A stretch of 64,000 bases of DNA from F23-B02 sp946405205 (GTDB lineage: Bacteria; Bacillota; Clostridia; Oscillospirales; Oscillospiraceae), in contig CAMJGL010000009.1 of assembly GCA_946405205.1 (NCBI GenBank), forward strand, positions 20,580 through 84,579, written 5' to 3'. The position numbers and the translations under genes were made by a program. The stretch's first letter is position 1, and every line of letters starts with the position of its first letter. Positions 1 to 11,066 of this stretch are shown in pieces. Under the pieces are notes generated by a model. That model was given only the letters and a program-made list of their open reading frames with translations, did not search any database and was not told where the DNA came from.

Positions 1-29
1 CGCCGAAATATATAAGTGATACTGCGCAT

Positions 30-65
30 AATAAGGCAGGGGATGTTCCCCTGCCTTATTGTTTT
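30..65 (+). terminator. Intrinsic terminator of an upstream gene
   Basis: A 13-bp perfect stem (30-42 with 48-60, loop ATGTT) is followed by GTTTT. It ends transcription of a gene lying before the window. No coding sequence is seen in bases 1-29. Confidence 0.85.
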
Positions 66-111
66 ATAACACAAATTAAATATAATTCGTAAAAATATTT
101 ATATAATACTA

Positions 112-140
112 TTGACAAATTAAGAGCTGAGGATTAAAAT
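112..140 (+). promoter_or_regulatory. Promoter of the RHH-clpB operon
   Basis: TTGACA (112-117) and TAAAAT (135-140) are separated by 17 bp, as expected for the housekeeping sigma factor. The start codon of the first gene follows at 198 behind a GAGG ribosome site. I see no CIRCE (HrcA) inverted repeat or CtsR heptad repeat between the promoter and the genes, which is notable for a clpB operon. Confidence 0.7.
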
Positions 141-197
141 ACAAAACATAGGGAAAATGCAAAAATATAAGCATGCTTAAAGAAACGAGGGAAAAAG

Positions 198-848
198 ATG
201 AAAAAAACACTGTACAGCCTGATGCTCTCCGATGAGGTCGTTGCGGAGATAGACCGCCTTGCCCACCGCATGGGCACGAACCGCTCAAATCTCATAAATC
301 AGATCCTTGCCGAGCACGTCGATTTAGTTACGCCGGAGCGCAGGATAAACGATATTTTTTCCGCTATGGAGCAGCTCATCGCCCCGTCAAGGGAGCTCGT
401 GCCCTTCTTCGCGCCGAATACTCTTACCATGTCGATGAAATCCTCCCTTGAATATAAGTACCGCCCCACGGTCAAGTACGAGGTGGAGCTCTACCGCGGG
501 GACAGCGATTATCTCGGCGAGCTTACGGTGATATTCCGTACCCAGTCCAGAGCGCTGATACAGTCCATGACGGAGTTTTTCCGCATCTGGAAGAGCATCG
601 AGGACGCGCACCTGCGCCCAATGATGGAGGAGGGCGCGCCGGGATATGCCCTGTACGAGGGCAAGTTTGTCCGCTCCATAGCGATACCCCGCCGCGACTG
701 CACCTCCGAAGAGCTGGCGGGGGTCATCTCGGAATACATCAAGCTCTTTGACTCCATGATGAAGGGCTACCTCAGCGGCCGCCTTGACGCCCGCGATGTG
801 GAGGCCTGCTATTTCTCACAGCTCAGGAGAGCCGACATCCTTATATAA
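198..848 (+). CDS. Ribbon-helix-helix domain protein upstream of clpB
   Basis: A 216-residue protein. Residues 1-45 look like a CopG/MetJ-type ribbon-helix-helix: a short basic strand (KKTLYSLMLS) followed by two helices with the pattern EIDRLAHRMGTNRSNLINQIL. The remaining 170 residues match no family I recognise and may be a ligand-binding or oligomerisation part. It stands 12 bp before clpB and shares its promoter. It is therefore a candidate regulator or partner of the ClpB stress response, or an autorepressor of the operon. The DNA-binding call rests on the N-terminal pattern; the target is inference. Confidence 0.7.
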   Translation: MKKTLYSLMLSDEVVAEIDRLAHRMGTNRSNLINQILAEHVDLVTPERRINDIFSAMEQLIAPSRELVPFFAPNTLTMSMKSSLEYKYRPTVKYEVELYRGDSDYLGELTVIFRTQSRALIQSMTEFFRIWKSIEDAHLRPMMEEGAPGYALYEGKFVRSIAIPRRDCTSEELAGVISEYIKLFDSMMKGYLSGRLDARDVEACYFSQLRRADILI

Positions 849-860
849 GAAGGTGTTATT

Positions 861-3440
<2,580 letters not shown>

Positions 3441-3445
3441 TAATA

Positions 3446-3483
3446 AATTACAGCCCTGCATCCGAGGATGCAGGGCTGTAATT
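3446..3483. terminator. Bidirectional terminator between clpB and lysR
   Basis: An 18-bp perfect stem (3446-3463 with 67-84 of the same block, loop GAG) lies between the convergent clpB and lysR-type genes. It is flanked by A- and T-rich sequence and can serve both. Confidence 0.8.
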
Positions 3484-3484
3484 G

Positions 3485-4375
3485 TCAGTTGTTGTCAGTA
3501 TTGAAGAATTCAAGCACCGTCTGAATGAATTTTTCCGTTGCCGGCGAGGGCTTGCGGCCCTTTTTGACTGCGATGGCGACGTCGCGGTACTGGGGAGGAT
3601 CGAACTCCTTCAGGCGAATATCAAAGGGCATACGCTGGGTCACGAGCTCGGACAGGATGGAAACGCCGAGACCGCTCTCGACCATTGCCATAACGGAGTA
3701 ATCATCGTTTACGTCGCAGTAAGCGCTTATCGGCTGTTCGAGTCTGGAGTTGAGCAGAGCGAATATCTTTGAGACCTCGTTGTTGGCTTCGTCGGTGAGC
3801 TTTATTATACGCTCCTGACCGAGCTGCTGGATGGGATAGGAGTCGGCCTCCGCCAAAGGATGATCGGGCGGCAGAACAGCCAGCATCCTGTCCCGCATGA
3901 GCAGGGTGACGTCAAGCTCCGGGGAAAACGGCGCGCATATGAAGCCGCAGTCGATCACTCCCGCGCACAGCGCATCCTCGGTGTCGCTGTACTCCATGTT
4001 CTGAAGCTGGAAGATGATCTTGGGATAGCGGTCGACAAAGGCCTTGAGAATGGGGGGCAGGCACTGCGTGGAAACGCTTGCACAGGAGCCGATACGGATA
4101 AAGCCGGTCTCCAGACCCTTCAGCGCGTTTGCCTGCTCCTGAAGCACCTCATAACGTGAACACAGATCCTTAATGAAAGGCAGCAGAATAAGCCCGTCGG
4201 AGGAAAGCGCAAGCCCGCCGCGGCTGCGCCGCAGCAGATTGAGATTCCACTCATCCTCAAGGTCGGCGACCATGCGGCTGACGGCGGATTGAGTGTAACC
4301 CATGACCTCAGCGGCCTTTGTTATGCTGCCGAGCTCTGCGACCTTTACAAAGGCCTGATATTTGTGAATGGCCAT
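3485..4375 (-). CDS. LysR-family transcriptional regulator
   Basis: A 296-residue protein with the LysR layout. An N-terminal winged helix-turn-helix (about 3-62; FVKVAELGSITKAAEVMGYTQSAVSRMVADLE) is followed by a periplasmic-binding-like effector domain (about 90-290; substrate-binding pattern IRIGSCASVSTQ at its start). It is encoded alone and convergent with clpB. The usual rule that LysR regulators control a divergent neighbour does not help here, because the region upstream holds only the structured transcript at about 4.55-4.71 kb and then a small membrane protein. The effector is unknown. Confidence 0.9.
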   Translation of the reverse strand: MAIHKYQAFVKVAELGSITKAAEVMGYTQSAVSRMVADLEDEWNLNLLRRSRGGLALSSDGLILLPFIKDLCSRYEVLQEQANALKGLETGFIRIGSCASVSTQCLPPILKAFVDRYPKIIFQLQNMEYSDTEDALCAGVIDCGFICAPFSPELDVTLLMRDRMLAVLPPDHPLAEADSYPIQQLGQERIIKLTDEANNEVSKIFALLNSRLEQPISAYCDVNDDYSVMAMVESGLGVSILSELVTQRMPFDIRLKEFDPPQYRDVAIAVKKGRKPSPATEKFIQTVLEFFNTDNN

Positions 4376-4517
4376 CTGTATGCCTCCTGATAATTCCGAA
4401 AACGAATGAGATTAAGAAAATAAATTCTGTTGTTGCATAGTATATACCAGCAGAAGCATTAAAGCAAGTATAAATATCGTATTCCGAAAAATCATATATA
4501 TTATGAAATTAATTCGC

Positions 4518-4546
4518 TTGCGTAATGAACTTCCGAGTTATATATT
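4518..4546 (+). promoter_or_regulatory. Promoter of a putative non-coding transcript
   Basis: TTGCGT (4518-4523) and TATATT (4541-4546) have 17-bp spacing. The stretch from ATTCGCTTGC through the -10 box resembles the promoter at 4822-4850, so the two look paralogous. Confidence 0.5.
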
Positions 4547-4552
4547 ATGAAC

Positions 4553-4709
4553 GGAAAATGTAAATAATTTAACGCTTTCAGACCAGATGCTGCTTTGAAT
4601 ATTTACACTTCCGTTCTTTCTCTCCCTGTTGTCGGACATCCATAACCCGACGACGAACCATAACTCCCGAAAAAACTGCGCGCTGTTACCGACCGGCGCG
4701 CGGTTTTTT
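4553..4709 (+). ncRNA. Candidate small RNA with long hairpin and own terminator
   Basis: No ORF with a ribosome site is present. The transcript would begin within a long imperfect hairpin: GAACGGAA plus GTAAATA (4549-4567) pair with TATTTAC plus TTCCGTTC (4600-4616). It ends at a GC-rich 10-bp stem (4674-4683 with 4696-4705) followed by six T residues. A promoter lies just upstream. The unit is about 155 nt. It could also be the decayed remains of a duplicate of the small membrane-protein gene that follows, since the promoters are alike. Nothing links it to a known RNA family. Confidence 0.45.
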
Positions 4710-4821
4710 GCATATATTCATTTTTAGATAATATGCAAAAACGGTCTGTAATATATGAATATCAAGAATAGTCAAACTATTAACATTACAAATAGTCATG
4801 CAAAACATGAATATTATTCGC

Positions 4822-4850
4822 TTGCTATTTATTCGGAGCCGTTGTAATAT
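4822..4850 (+). promoter_or_regulatory. Promoter of the 61-residue membrane protein gene
   Basis: TTGCTA (4822-4827) and TAATAT (4845-4850) are spaced by 17 bp, about 58 bp before the start codon at 4908. It shares ATTCGCTTGC and AT-rich flanks with the promoter at 4518-4546. Confidence 0.6.
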
Positions 4851-4907
4851 ATTATCAGAAGCTGATAAACAATTAACAATAAAAACTATCATAAAGGAGA
4901 AATTAAA

Positions 4908-5093
4908 ATGAGTTACGAAGTCAGAAATTTTGTTGAGAAGATCGTATTTGCTGTGATCGCATTTGCAGCGCTGTGCCTGTTCTGCTTCGACATAATGGGC
5001 GCCGTTGCCCAGCCGCTGAGCTTCCTTGCTCTGCTGTTCCCCATCCTCGGTGTTATCCTTTACATGATCCCGACTCCCGACTTTACAAAATAA
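4908..5093 (+). CDS. Small hydrophobic membrane protein
   Basis: A 61-residue protein with two probable membrane helices (about 10-30 and 36-55), a charged N-terminus and a short polar tail (PTPDFTK). The ribosome site AAAGGAG stands 8 bp upstream, the gene has its own promoter, and a strong terminator follows, so it is expressed as a single-gene unit. I do not recognise a family and assign no function. Confidence 0.7.
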   Translation: MSYEVRNFVEKIVFAVIAFAALCLFCFDIMGAVAQPLSFLALLFPILGVILYMIPTPDFTK

Positions 5094-5147
5094 TTAAACC
5101 ATTTCTCTTTTCCATTTCTCTCTGTTTTCCATAACTCCGGCAGCATC

Positions 5148-5185
5148 AATAAGCCCCATGCAGACCGACCTGCATGGGGCTTATT
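5148..5185. terminator. Bidirectional terminator
   Basis: A 16-bp perfect stem (5148-5163 with 5170-5185, loop ACCGAC) ends both the small membrane-protein gene and the convergent nadE operon. Confidence 0.85.
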
Positions 5186-5214
5186 ATATGTTTTGGAATT
5201 TTAAAGCCGCGTAA

Positions 5215-7113
5215 TCACTCAACCGTGTCGATGGAGGCCATGAACAGGCAGTTCTCCGCATCGGAGGGGATGAGGAAGCCGTTTCTGGGAGAAACGGAGA
5301 AGGCCTCGACCGCGGGGCCGTCCATGAGGCAGCTTCTCTTGAACTGCTGGCTGAAGTAGCGCTTGCAGTAGCTGCGGAGCCACTTGATGAGCTCTTCGTC
5401 GGTGAACTCGTCGCCGTAGGCGGCTTTTGCGAGGCGCAGGGTCTTGGCGGGGGAGAAGCCGCAGATCATCATTTTGTGAGTGAAGAAATCCTGCAGGCTG
5501 TAGGAGCCGACGTTTTCTTCGCTCTTCTGTTCGATCTGATCGTCGTGGATGGGCAGCAGCTCGGGGGTGACGGGGCAGTCGAGAACGTCCCACAGCGCGT
5601 CGGCGAGGACCTTATCCTCGGTGTGCTGCGCAACGTAGCGGACTGCGGCGCGGACCTGAGTTTTTGTCAGACCCATGTTCACGTCGTACATGCTGGTGTG
5701 GTCGCCGTTGTAGGTGCACCAGCCGTCGACGAACTCACTGAGGTCCTCGGTGCCGACGTCAAGGCCGTTGACCTTGTTTGCGATATCCATGAGCACCTGG
5801 GTGCGCTCGCGGGCCTGTGCGTTCTCAAAGGCGATGGAGTAATCGTCGTGAGCGTGGCCGATGTCGTCAAAGTGCTTGTACACGCTCTCGCCGATATCAA
5901 TGACGCGCACCTCCGCGCCGACCTGCTCGGCGACGATGATGGCGTTGGACTTGGTGCGGGAGGAGGTGCCGAAGCAGGGCAGGGTGCAGGCAACCACGTT
6001 GGTGGAGGGCAGACCCATGCGCTTGACGGCCTCGGCGCAGATCATAACGGTGAGGGTGGAGTCGACGCCGCCGGAGATGCCGACAACGCAGTGGTCAAGA
6101 CCTGCGTAGGTCATGCGCTTTACAAGACCGGAGATCTGGATATCCATCATGCGGCGGCAGTAGTCGCCCATGTCCTTTTCGTATTCCGGCAGATGGGGCA
6201 GCTTGCGGTAATGGCGGGTAAGCTCCGTCTCGCACAGCTCCTCGCCCCAGATAAATTCGGTGTGGCTGTATTTATACTCGCTTCTGCCGAACTTGCCGGT
6301 GGGGCGGCGGAGGTTTTCAAGATATTCGACGTCGATCTCGGAGATCACCATGCAGTTTTCGCACTCGTCGGAGGCGAGCACCTCACCGTTTTCGGCGATG
6401 AGGCACAGGCCGGAAAAGACGTTGTCCGTGGAGCTTTCGCCCTTGCCGGGAGCGGCGAGGATAAAGCCGCATTTGAGATGCCTGGAGCGGTACTTTGCCG
6501 CCTCGGTGGCATCAATGGTGGAGGTAACGGTGGCGGGGAAGGAGGCAAGGCTTGCTATTACCGTCGCGCCTGCCAGAGCATGGCGTGCCGCGGGAGCGTC
6601 GATGGCGTCCGCGTCGCCGCCCAGCTCAACGCCGACGGTGAGACCGGGGAGCACGCTGCTCGTGAACAGCAGCTCCGTGTCCAGATATGCGTCAAACTTG
6701 CCGCATACGGTGGCCTCGCCGCCCTCTTCGTCAGCGGCGGCGAATACGGTGCCGCCGACCTCACTGCGGGGAACGAGACCGAGAAGCTCACCCTTGGAGA
6801 TGACAGCGGCGCAGCTGTACAGAGCGCCGCCTCTCGGCGCGTAGGGAAGGCCGACGATCGCCAGCATATCCATACCGGCGGTGGCTTCGATGACCTTGCA
6901 GAGAGCTCTCTCCGCACCGCGGAGAATGACACTGTGACCGATGAGGTCATAGCAGGAGGCGCCTGTCAGGGTCAGCTCGGGGAAAACGATGAGCTTCACG
7001 CCCTTGGCGTAAGCGTCTTTGATGCACTCGATCACTTTGTCAGCGTTGTGATCGGTGTCGGCGACCTTTATCATTGGAGAAGCGGCCGCGGCTTTGATAA
7101 ATCCGTCTTTCAT
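5215..7113 (-). CDS. nadE: NAD+ synthetase with degenerate glutaminase domain
   Basis: The protein has 632 residues, the length of glutamine-dependent NAD+ synthetases: an N-terminal nitrilase-like domain (about 1-285) and a C-terminal ATP-pyrophosphatase synthetase (about 320-632) with an intact P-loop GISGGVDST. It converts deamido-NAD to NAD. In the nitrilase domain Glu46 (FPELTLTG) is present. The position of the catalytic Lys is Arg116 (VPRSEVGG instead of the usual VPKTxLPN), and the catalytic Cys of the GxEICEDxW motif is Gly165 (GVELGGDAD). The glutaminase half is therefore probably dead and the enzyme may use free ammonia. It is the last gene of the glyS operon, 10 bp after its neighbour. 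Confidence 0.92.
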   Translation of the reverse strand: MKDGFIKAAAASPMIKVADTDHNADKVIECIKDAYAKGVKLIVFPELTLTGASCYDLIGHSVILRGAERALCKVIEATAGMDMLAIVGLPYAPRGGALYSCAAVISKGELLGLVPRSEVGGTVFAAADEEGGEATVCGKFDAYLDTELLFTSSVLPGLTVGVELGGDADAIDAPAARHALAGATVIASLASFPATVTSTIDATEAAKYRSRHLKCGFILAAPGKGESSTDNVFSGLCLIAENGEVLASDECENCMVISEIDVEYLENLRRPTGKFGRSEYKYSHTEFIWGEELCETELTRHYRKLPHLPEYEKDMGDYCRRMMDIQISGLVKRMTYAGLDHCVVGISGGVDSTLTVMICAEAVKRMGLPSTNVVACTLPCFGTSSRTKSNAIIVAEQVGAEVRVIDIGESVYKHFDDIGHAHDDYSIAFENAQARERTQVLMDIANKVNGLDVGTEDLSEFVDGWCTYNGDHTSMYDVNMGLTKTQVRAAVRYVAQHTEDKVLADALWDVLDCPVTPELLPIHDDQIEQKSEENVGSYSLQDFFTHKMMICGFSPAKTLRLAKAAYGDEFTDEELIKWLRSYCKRYFSQQFKRSCLMDGPAVEAFSVSPRNGFLIPSDAENCLFMASIDTVE

Positions 7114-7123
7114 TATTTCTCAC

Positions 7124-7465
7124 TCATTTCTCAGATTTTTGTATGTCAAAAAGTTCTTTGCCGTAATAGTGGGTGATGATCCCCGAGCTTTCCTCGTAAT
7201 CGTCGCTGCTTATGATGATCGTAAGCCTGTCGCCGTTTACGTAGCAGTCCTCAATGCCTTCGAGCCGGGGGAACATATTGGTCTCAAGCTCCTGTTCGAG
7301 CTCCTCAAGGTGAGTTAAGTAATACTCCGTGGTCTGGGGCTTGACATAGCCTTCGAGAGGAGCCTTCGCGGTGAAGCAGAAGATAAGAAAGAAAACGAAA
7401 AGCAGCAGGAACAGCACGCATCCTGCGGGCTTGAGCATTTTAACGAAGCTTTCACCGGCAGTCAT
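7124..7465 (-). CDS. Membrane-anchored hypothetical protein
   Basis: A 113-residue protein with one N-terminal membrane helix (about 13-33; CVLFLLLFVFFLIFCF) and a small extracytoplasmic domain of about 75 residues with no motif I recognise. Its start overlaps the stop of the LTA-synthase-like gene in an ATGA junction and has an AGGAGG ribosome site, so the two are translationally coupled. It may be an accessory protein of that enzyme; this is inference from position. Confidence 0.7.
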   Translation of the reverse strand: MTAGESFVKMLKPAGCVLFLLLFVFFLIFCFTAKAPLEGYVKPQTTEYYLTHLEELEQELETNMFPRLEGIEDCYVNGDRLTIIISSDDYEESSGIITHYYGKELFDIQKSEK

Positions 7466-9321
7466 GAGATGACCTCCTGATACAAGAAGTTTTTGCGGAG
7501 ATAATACTGAACGAAGTCGACCCGTTCAAGCGCGGAAAGAGCCTCGCCCTCAAGGGAGTCAACTATCTGCCCGTCCTCGGGATAAAGACCCTTGGAGTTT
7601 ATGACGGGAAGCACACTCTCGGCGTCGTTCATGAATTTCATGTAAGCAGGTCCCTCCCAGCCGAGCAGCGAAAACAGCTCGTTCATGAGATAGCAGGGGC
7701 TGATATCGGGGCCTTCTCCGATGAAATCGCAGCCGGTCAGCTCCTTTGCTGCGTCGTTTGCCCAGATGAGATAGCGCGTCGAATAATAGTTCATAAATCC
7801 GCTCAGGGTTGAGGTATCAAGCTCCACGCCCAATTCGGCATATACGCTGCTGCCGTCTCCGAGCCAGGGCTTATGATCTCCGTACACGACAAGGACGACG
7901 GGCTCGTCCATGGCTTCAAGCTCAGCCTTGAGCTCACACAGGCGGCTTATCGTATCTTTTACCGAGCCGAGGTAGTTATTCATGACGTAGTAGCTGTAGT
8001 CCGATACGTCCCCATCCCATAGCGGATCGCCCCAATCGAGACGGTCGGTGCTGTATGGGCCGTGCCCCTGATAGCTGACGTTAAAGGAGAATACCGGCTT
8101 GCCGGAGGAGACATCCTCGGTAAACAGACGGAGCATCTCGGGAAAGAGAACGTCGTCATAGGACACGGAGGAGCTGTATTCGTCATAATATCCCTCGGTA
8201 TAGAGGTAATCCTCAAAGCCAAGGTAGCTGTTGACGTTAAAGCGGTTGTAGAAGCTTCGGTAGCTTGGATGGCTGCCGTTTACCGTATAGCCCTGCTGCC
8301 TGAGATACCACACATATGAATTGGTGTTCTGACGGTAATCCCTGAGCCGGGTATAGCCGGTGAGGAAGCAGCGCTCCGTATCGACCGTACCTCCGGCGAA
8401 GACGTTGGTTATCAGATCCCCTGTGTAGCTTTCGTCCTCAAGCGCGTGATAGTCGGCATATATATACTCGAGTTCATCCAGGCCAAGCGTGGTGAAATCC
8501 GAGAATGCCTCAAGCTGGAGCGCAAGGATGTTGACCCTCCTGTCATCCGGGATATCCGAATCGGAATACTCCGAAAGATATCCGGCCGCCGTCTGCTCGT
8601 CATATCCGTCGGGAGGCGTGTCAACGGCGGATTTTATGCTGTATATAAAGGGATATACAAAACCCTTGGACACATAGAGCTGATCTGCGGCCCAGCGGTT
8701 TATGTGCTCATAGTTCTGCATGCGGTTATTGTAGATATCGGAACTGGAATACACAAAGCTCCAAAGCGGCCATACGGAAAGCAGCGTAAGAGCCGCCAGC
8801 GCCAGCCGGGATCTGCCGGATATGCGTCCGCGCACGAAAAAGAACATTATGGCAGTTCCGGCGGCAGCGCACAGAAGGCACAGAACGATACGCTTATTCA
8901 GGCCTATGTCGTATTCGGACGAAACTCCGAGGGCCGTGTGTATGGCAGAGATATCTGCGAACATAAAAGGGTCGCCGCGGAAAACGAGCTTAAAATAATT
9001 TCCTGCTGCGGCAGTCACGAATATAAGCGCCGTGGATAAAAACGCCGCCCAGGCTCTGCCGATAAGGCAATACATCAGCAGCTCGAACAGAAAAATAGGC
9101 AGAAAATTCAGGAAGAAAATAAGCGGATGCCGGAAATAGTCAAAAAAGACCTCTTTGGCATACATTCCTATGCCGAGCTGCAGAGTAAGCGCGCATATGC
9201 CCGCGGCGGAAAGCGCAAGCATCCCGAAATTCCAGAGATAAAAAACAAAACGGCGCTTGGGTGCGGCGCCGGCGGAAAGACCGGCGCCGAACAAGAAACT
9301 GCGCTCTTTAATGTCGACCAT
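7462..9321 (-). CDS. LTA synthase-like sulfatase-family membrane enzyme
   Basis: A 619-residue protein with five N-terminal membrane helices (about 25-195) and a C-terminal extracellular sulfatase-fold domain (about 245-600). Metal and catalytic motifs of the LtaS/phosphoglycerol transferase family are visible: ILALQLEAFSDF with the metal-binding Glu, GGTVDTE with the nucleophile Thr, GHGPYS, and VVYGDHKPW near the end. Enzymes of this kind move glycerol phosphate from phosphatidylglycerol to lipoteichoic acid or other glycopolymers. Whether this one polymerises LTA or decorates another glycan cannot be told. It lies 7 bp after glyS in the same operon. Confidence 0.88.
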   Translation of the reverse strand: MVDIKERSFLFGAGLSAGAAPKRRFVFYLWNFGMLALSAAGICALTLQLGIGMYAKEVFFDYFRHPLIFFLNFLPIFLFELLMYCLIGRAWAAFLSTALIFVTAAAGNYFKLVFRGDPFMFADISAIHTALGVSSEYDIGLNKRIVLCLLCAAAGTAIMFFFVRGRISGRSRLALAALTLLSVWPLWSFVYSSSDIYNNRMQNYEHINRWAADQLYVSKGFVYPFIYSIKSAVDTPPDGYDEQTAAGYLSEYSDSDIPDDRRVNILALQLEAFSDFTTLGLDELEYIYADYHALEDESYTGDLITNVFAGGTVDTERCFLTGYTRLRDYRQNTNSYVWYLRQQGYTVNGSHPSYRSFYNRFNVNSYLGFEDYLYTEGYYDEYSSSVSYDDVLFPEMLRLFTEDVSSGKPVFSFNVSYQGHGPYSTDRLDWGDPLWDGDVSDYSYYVMNNYLGSVKDTISRLCELKAELEAMDEPVVLVVYGDHKPWLGDGSSVYAELGVELDTSTLSGFMNYYSTRYLIWANDAAKELTGCDFIGEGPDISPCYLMNELFSLLGWEGPAYMKFMNDAESVLPVINSKGLYPEDGQIVDSLEGEALSALERVDFVQYYLRKNFLYQEVIS

Positions 9322-9328
9322 GGCAGTC

Positions 9329-10753
9329 TCAGAACTTTATTCTCTCGGCGATGTAGTCCCTGACCTCGGAAACGGGGATGCGCACCTGCTGCATGCTGTC
9401 GCGCTCGCGGACGGTCACGCAGTTGTCGGCCTCGTCGGTCTCGGTGCCGACGGTGTTGAAGTCGAAGGTGATGCAGAAGGGAGTGCCGATCTCGTCCTCA
9501 CGGCGGTAGCGCTTGCCGATGGAGCCGGTCTCGTCGTAATCGACCATGAACTCCTTGCTCAGCTCGTTGTAAAGCTCCATGGCGGGGCCGGTGAGTATCT
9601 CCTTCTTGCTCAGGGGGAGAATGGCGCACTTGAAGGGCGCGAGCGCCGGATGCAGGTGCAGAACGGTGCGAATATCGTCGTTGCCCTTCTTGTCCTGACC
9701 AACGACCTCCTCGTCGTAGGCCTCGCAGAGGAAGGCGAGCGCAACGCGGTCGCAGCCGAGGGAGGGTTCGATGACATAGGGGATGTAGTGCTCGCCGCTG
9801 TCCTGATCGAAGTAGGTCAGATCCTTGCCGGAGGCCTCCTGATGGCGGCCGAGGTCGTAATCGGTGCGGTCGGCGATGCCCCAGAGCTCGCCCCAGTCGG
9901 TGAACGGGAAGGCGTACTCAATGTCGGTGGTGGCGCGGGAATAGAAGGCAAGCTCAGCCGGCTCATGATCGCGCATGCGGAGGTTCTCCTCGCTGATGCC
10001 GAGGGAGAGCAGCCAGTTTTTGCAGAAGTCCTTCCAGTAGGCGAACCACTCAAGGTCGGTGCCGGGCTTGCAGAAGAACTCACATTCCATCTGCTCGAAC
10101 TCGCGGGTGCGGAAAACGAAGTTGCCCGGGGTTATCTCATTGCGGAAGGCCTTGCCGACCTGGCATACGCCGAAGGGCAGCTTCTTGCGGGTGGTGCGCT
10201 GGATATTTGCAAAGTTTACGAAAATGCCCTGTGCGGTCTCGGGACGCAGGTAGCAGGTGCTGCTCGAGTCCTCGGTAACGCCGATGGCGGTTTTGAACAT
10301 GAGATTGAACTTGCGGATGGGGGTAAAATCGTGCTTGCCGCAGACGGGGCAGACTATGTCCTCATGCGAGGCGATGAACCCGTCCATCTCGTCGAAGCTC
10401 ATGGCGTCGACGTTGACCTCGGGATGCTCCTCGCCGATGAGCTTATCGGCGCGGTGGCGGGCCTTGCAGGCCTTGCAGTCGAGCAGGGGGTCGGAGAAGC
10501 TGGACACATGTCCGGTCGTGACCCAGGTCTGGGGGTTCATGATGATGGCGGCGTCAAGGCCCACGTTATAGGGGCACTCCTGAACGAATTTCTTGAGCCA
10601 GGCCTTCTTTACGTTGTTTTTGAACTCAACGCCGAGGGGGCCGTAGTCCCAGGAGTTGGCCAGTCCGCCGTAGATCTCGCTGCCGGCGTACACGAAGCCG
10701 CGGTTTTTGCACAGTGCAACGATCTTGTCCATGGTTTTTTCGCTTTTTTTCAT
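9329..10753 (-). CDS. glyS: Glycyl-tRNA synthetase, dimeric type
   Basis: A 474-residue class II synthetase of the single-chain alpha2 (eukaryote/archaea-like, GlyQS) type. It has motif 2 (FRNEITPGNFVFRTREFEQMECEFF), a Cys-rich insertion (CKACKARHRADKLI and CPVCGKHDFTP) and an anticodon-binding domain at about 370-470. It charges tRNA-Gly in the cytoplasm. It heads the minus-strand operon and has AAAGGATG as ribosome site. The roughly 100 bp upstream on the minus strand show no T-box specifier structure. Confidence 0.97.
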   Translation of the reverse strand: MKKSEKTMDKIVALCKNRGFVYAGSEIYGGLANSWDYGPLGVEFKNNVKKAWLKKFVQECPYNVGLDAAIIMNPQTWVTTGHVSSFSDPLLDCKACKARHRADKLIGEEHPEVNVDAMSFDEMDGFIASHEDIVCPVCGKHDFTPIRKFNLMFKTAIGVTEDSSSTCYLRPETAQGIFVNFANIQRTTRKKLPFGVCQVGKAFRNEITPGNFVFRTREFEQMECEFFCKPGTDLEWFAYWKDFCKNWLLSLGISEENLRMRDHEPAELAFYSRATTDIEYAFPFTDWGELWGIADRTDYDLGRHQEASGKDLTYFDQDSGEHYIPYVIEPSLGCDRVALAFLCEAYDEEVVGQDKKGNDDIRTVLHLHPALAPFKCAILPLSKKEILTGPAMELYNELSKEFMVDYDETGSIGKRYRREDEIGTPFCITFDFNTVGTETDEADNCVTVRERDSMQQVRIPVSEVRDYIAERIKF

Positions 10754-10961
10754 TTCTACATCCTTTCCCGAGGCTGGCGTGCCCCGGAGATAAATTTAGC
10801 AGATAAAGTAACTATATTATATATTTATCTACAAATTATTAATATATCATGCAAAGCTTTATTTTACAAGACAATGACAAAAGTTAAACAGCATAACGGC
10901 CCGATTTGCGGACGGCGTGAGCTGCTTGATGCTGCGGTTAATGAATCGCTTGAATTTTTTT

Positions 10962-11035
10962 ACGATAAACGTTAAAAAACTGTTGACAATACGTTTTCTC
11001 TCTGTTACAATGCAGCCATAACGATAAACGTTAAA
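10962..11035 (+). promoter_or_regulatory. Promoter flanked by twin 15-bp repeats (candidate operators)
   Basis: TTGACA (10983-10988) and TACAAT (11006-11011) have 17-bp spacing. The 15-mer ACGATAAACGTTAAA occurs exactly twice, at 10962-10976 just upstream of the -35 box and at 11021-11035 just after the start point, 59 bp apart. Each copy holds the short inverted pair AACG/CGTT or close to it. They look like operators of the XRE regulator in the operon. The rest of the gap 10754-10961 holds AT-rich sequence and no gene I can support. Confidence 0.6.
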
Positions 11036-11066
11036 TTTTTTATGTTTTGCACTGGAGGCAGATCAA

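Noticed and set aside
4686..4892. Minus-strand 68-codon frame between the two look-alike promoters
   Set aside because: It runs antisense through the terminator and promoter of plus-strand units and has no ribosome site.
10754..10860. T-box riboswitch upstream of glyS
   Set aside because: The minus-strand leader is short and AT-rich. I find no specifier loop, T-box sequence or terminator/antiterminator pair.
10874..10975. Short plus-strand frame ending in RRELLDAAVNESLEFFYDKR, somewhat like a TetR N-terminus
   Set aside because: No ribosome site, only 33 codons, and it ends inside the upstream repeat. It may be a decayed regulator fragment, but the similarity is too short to claim.
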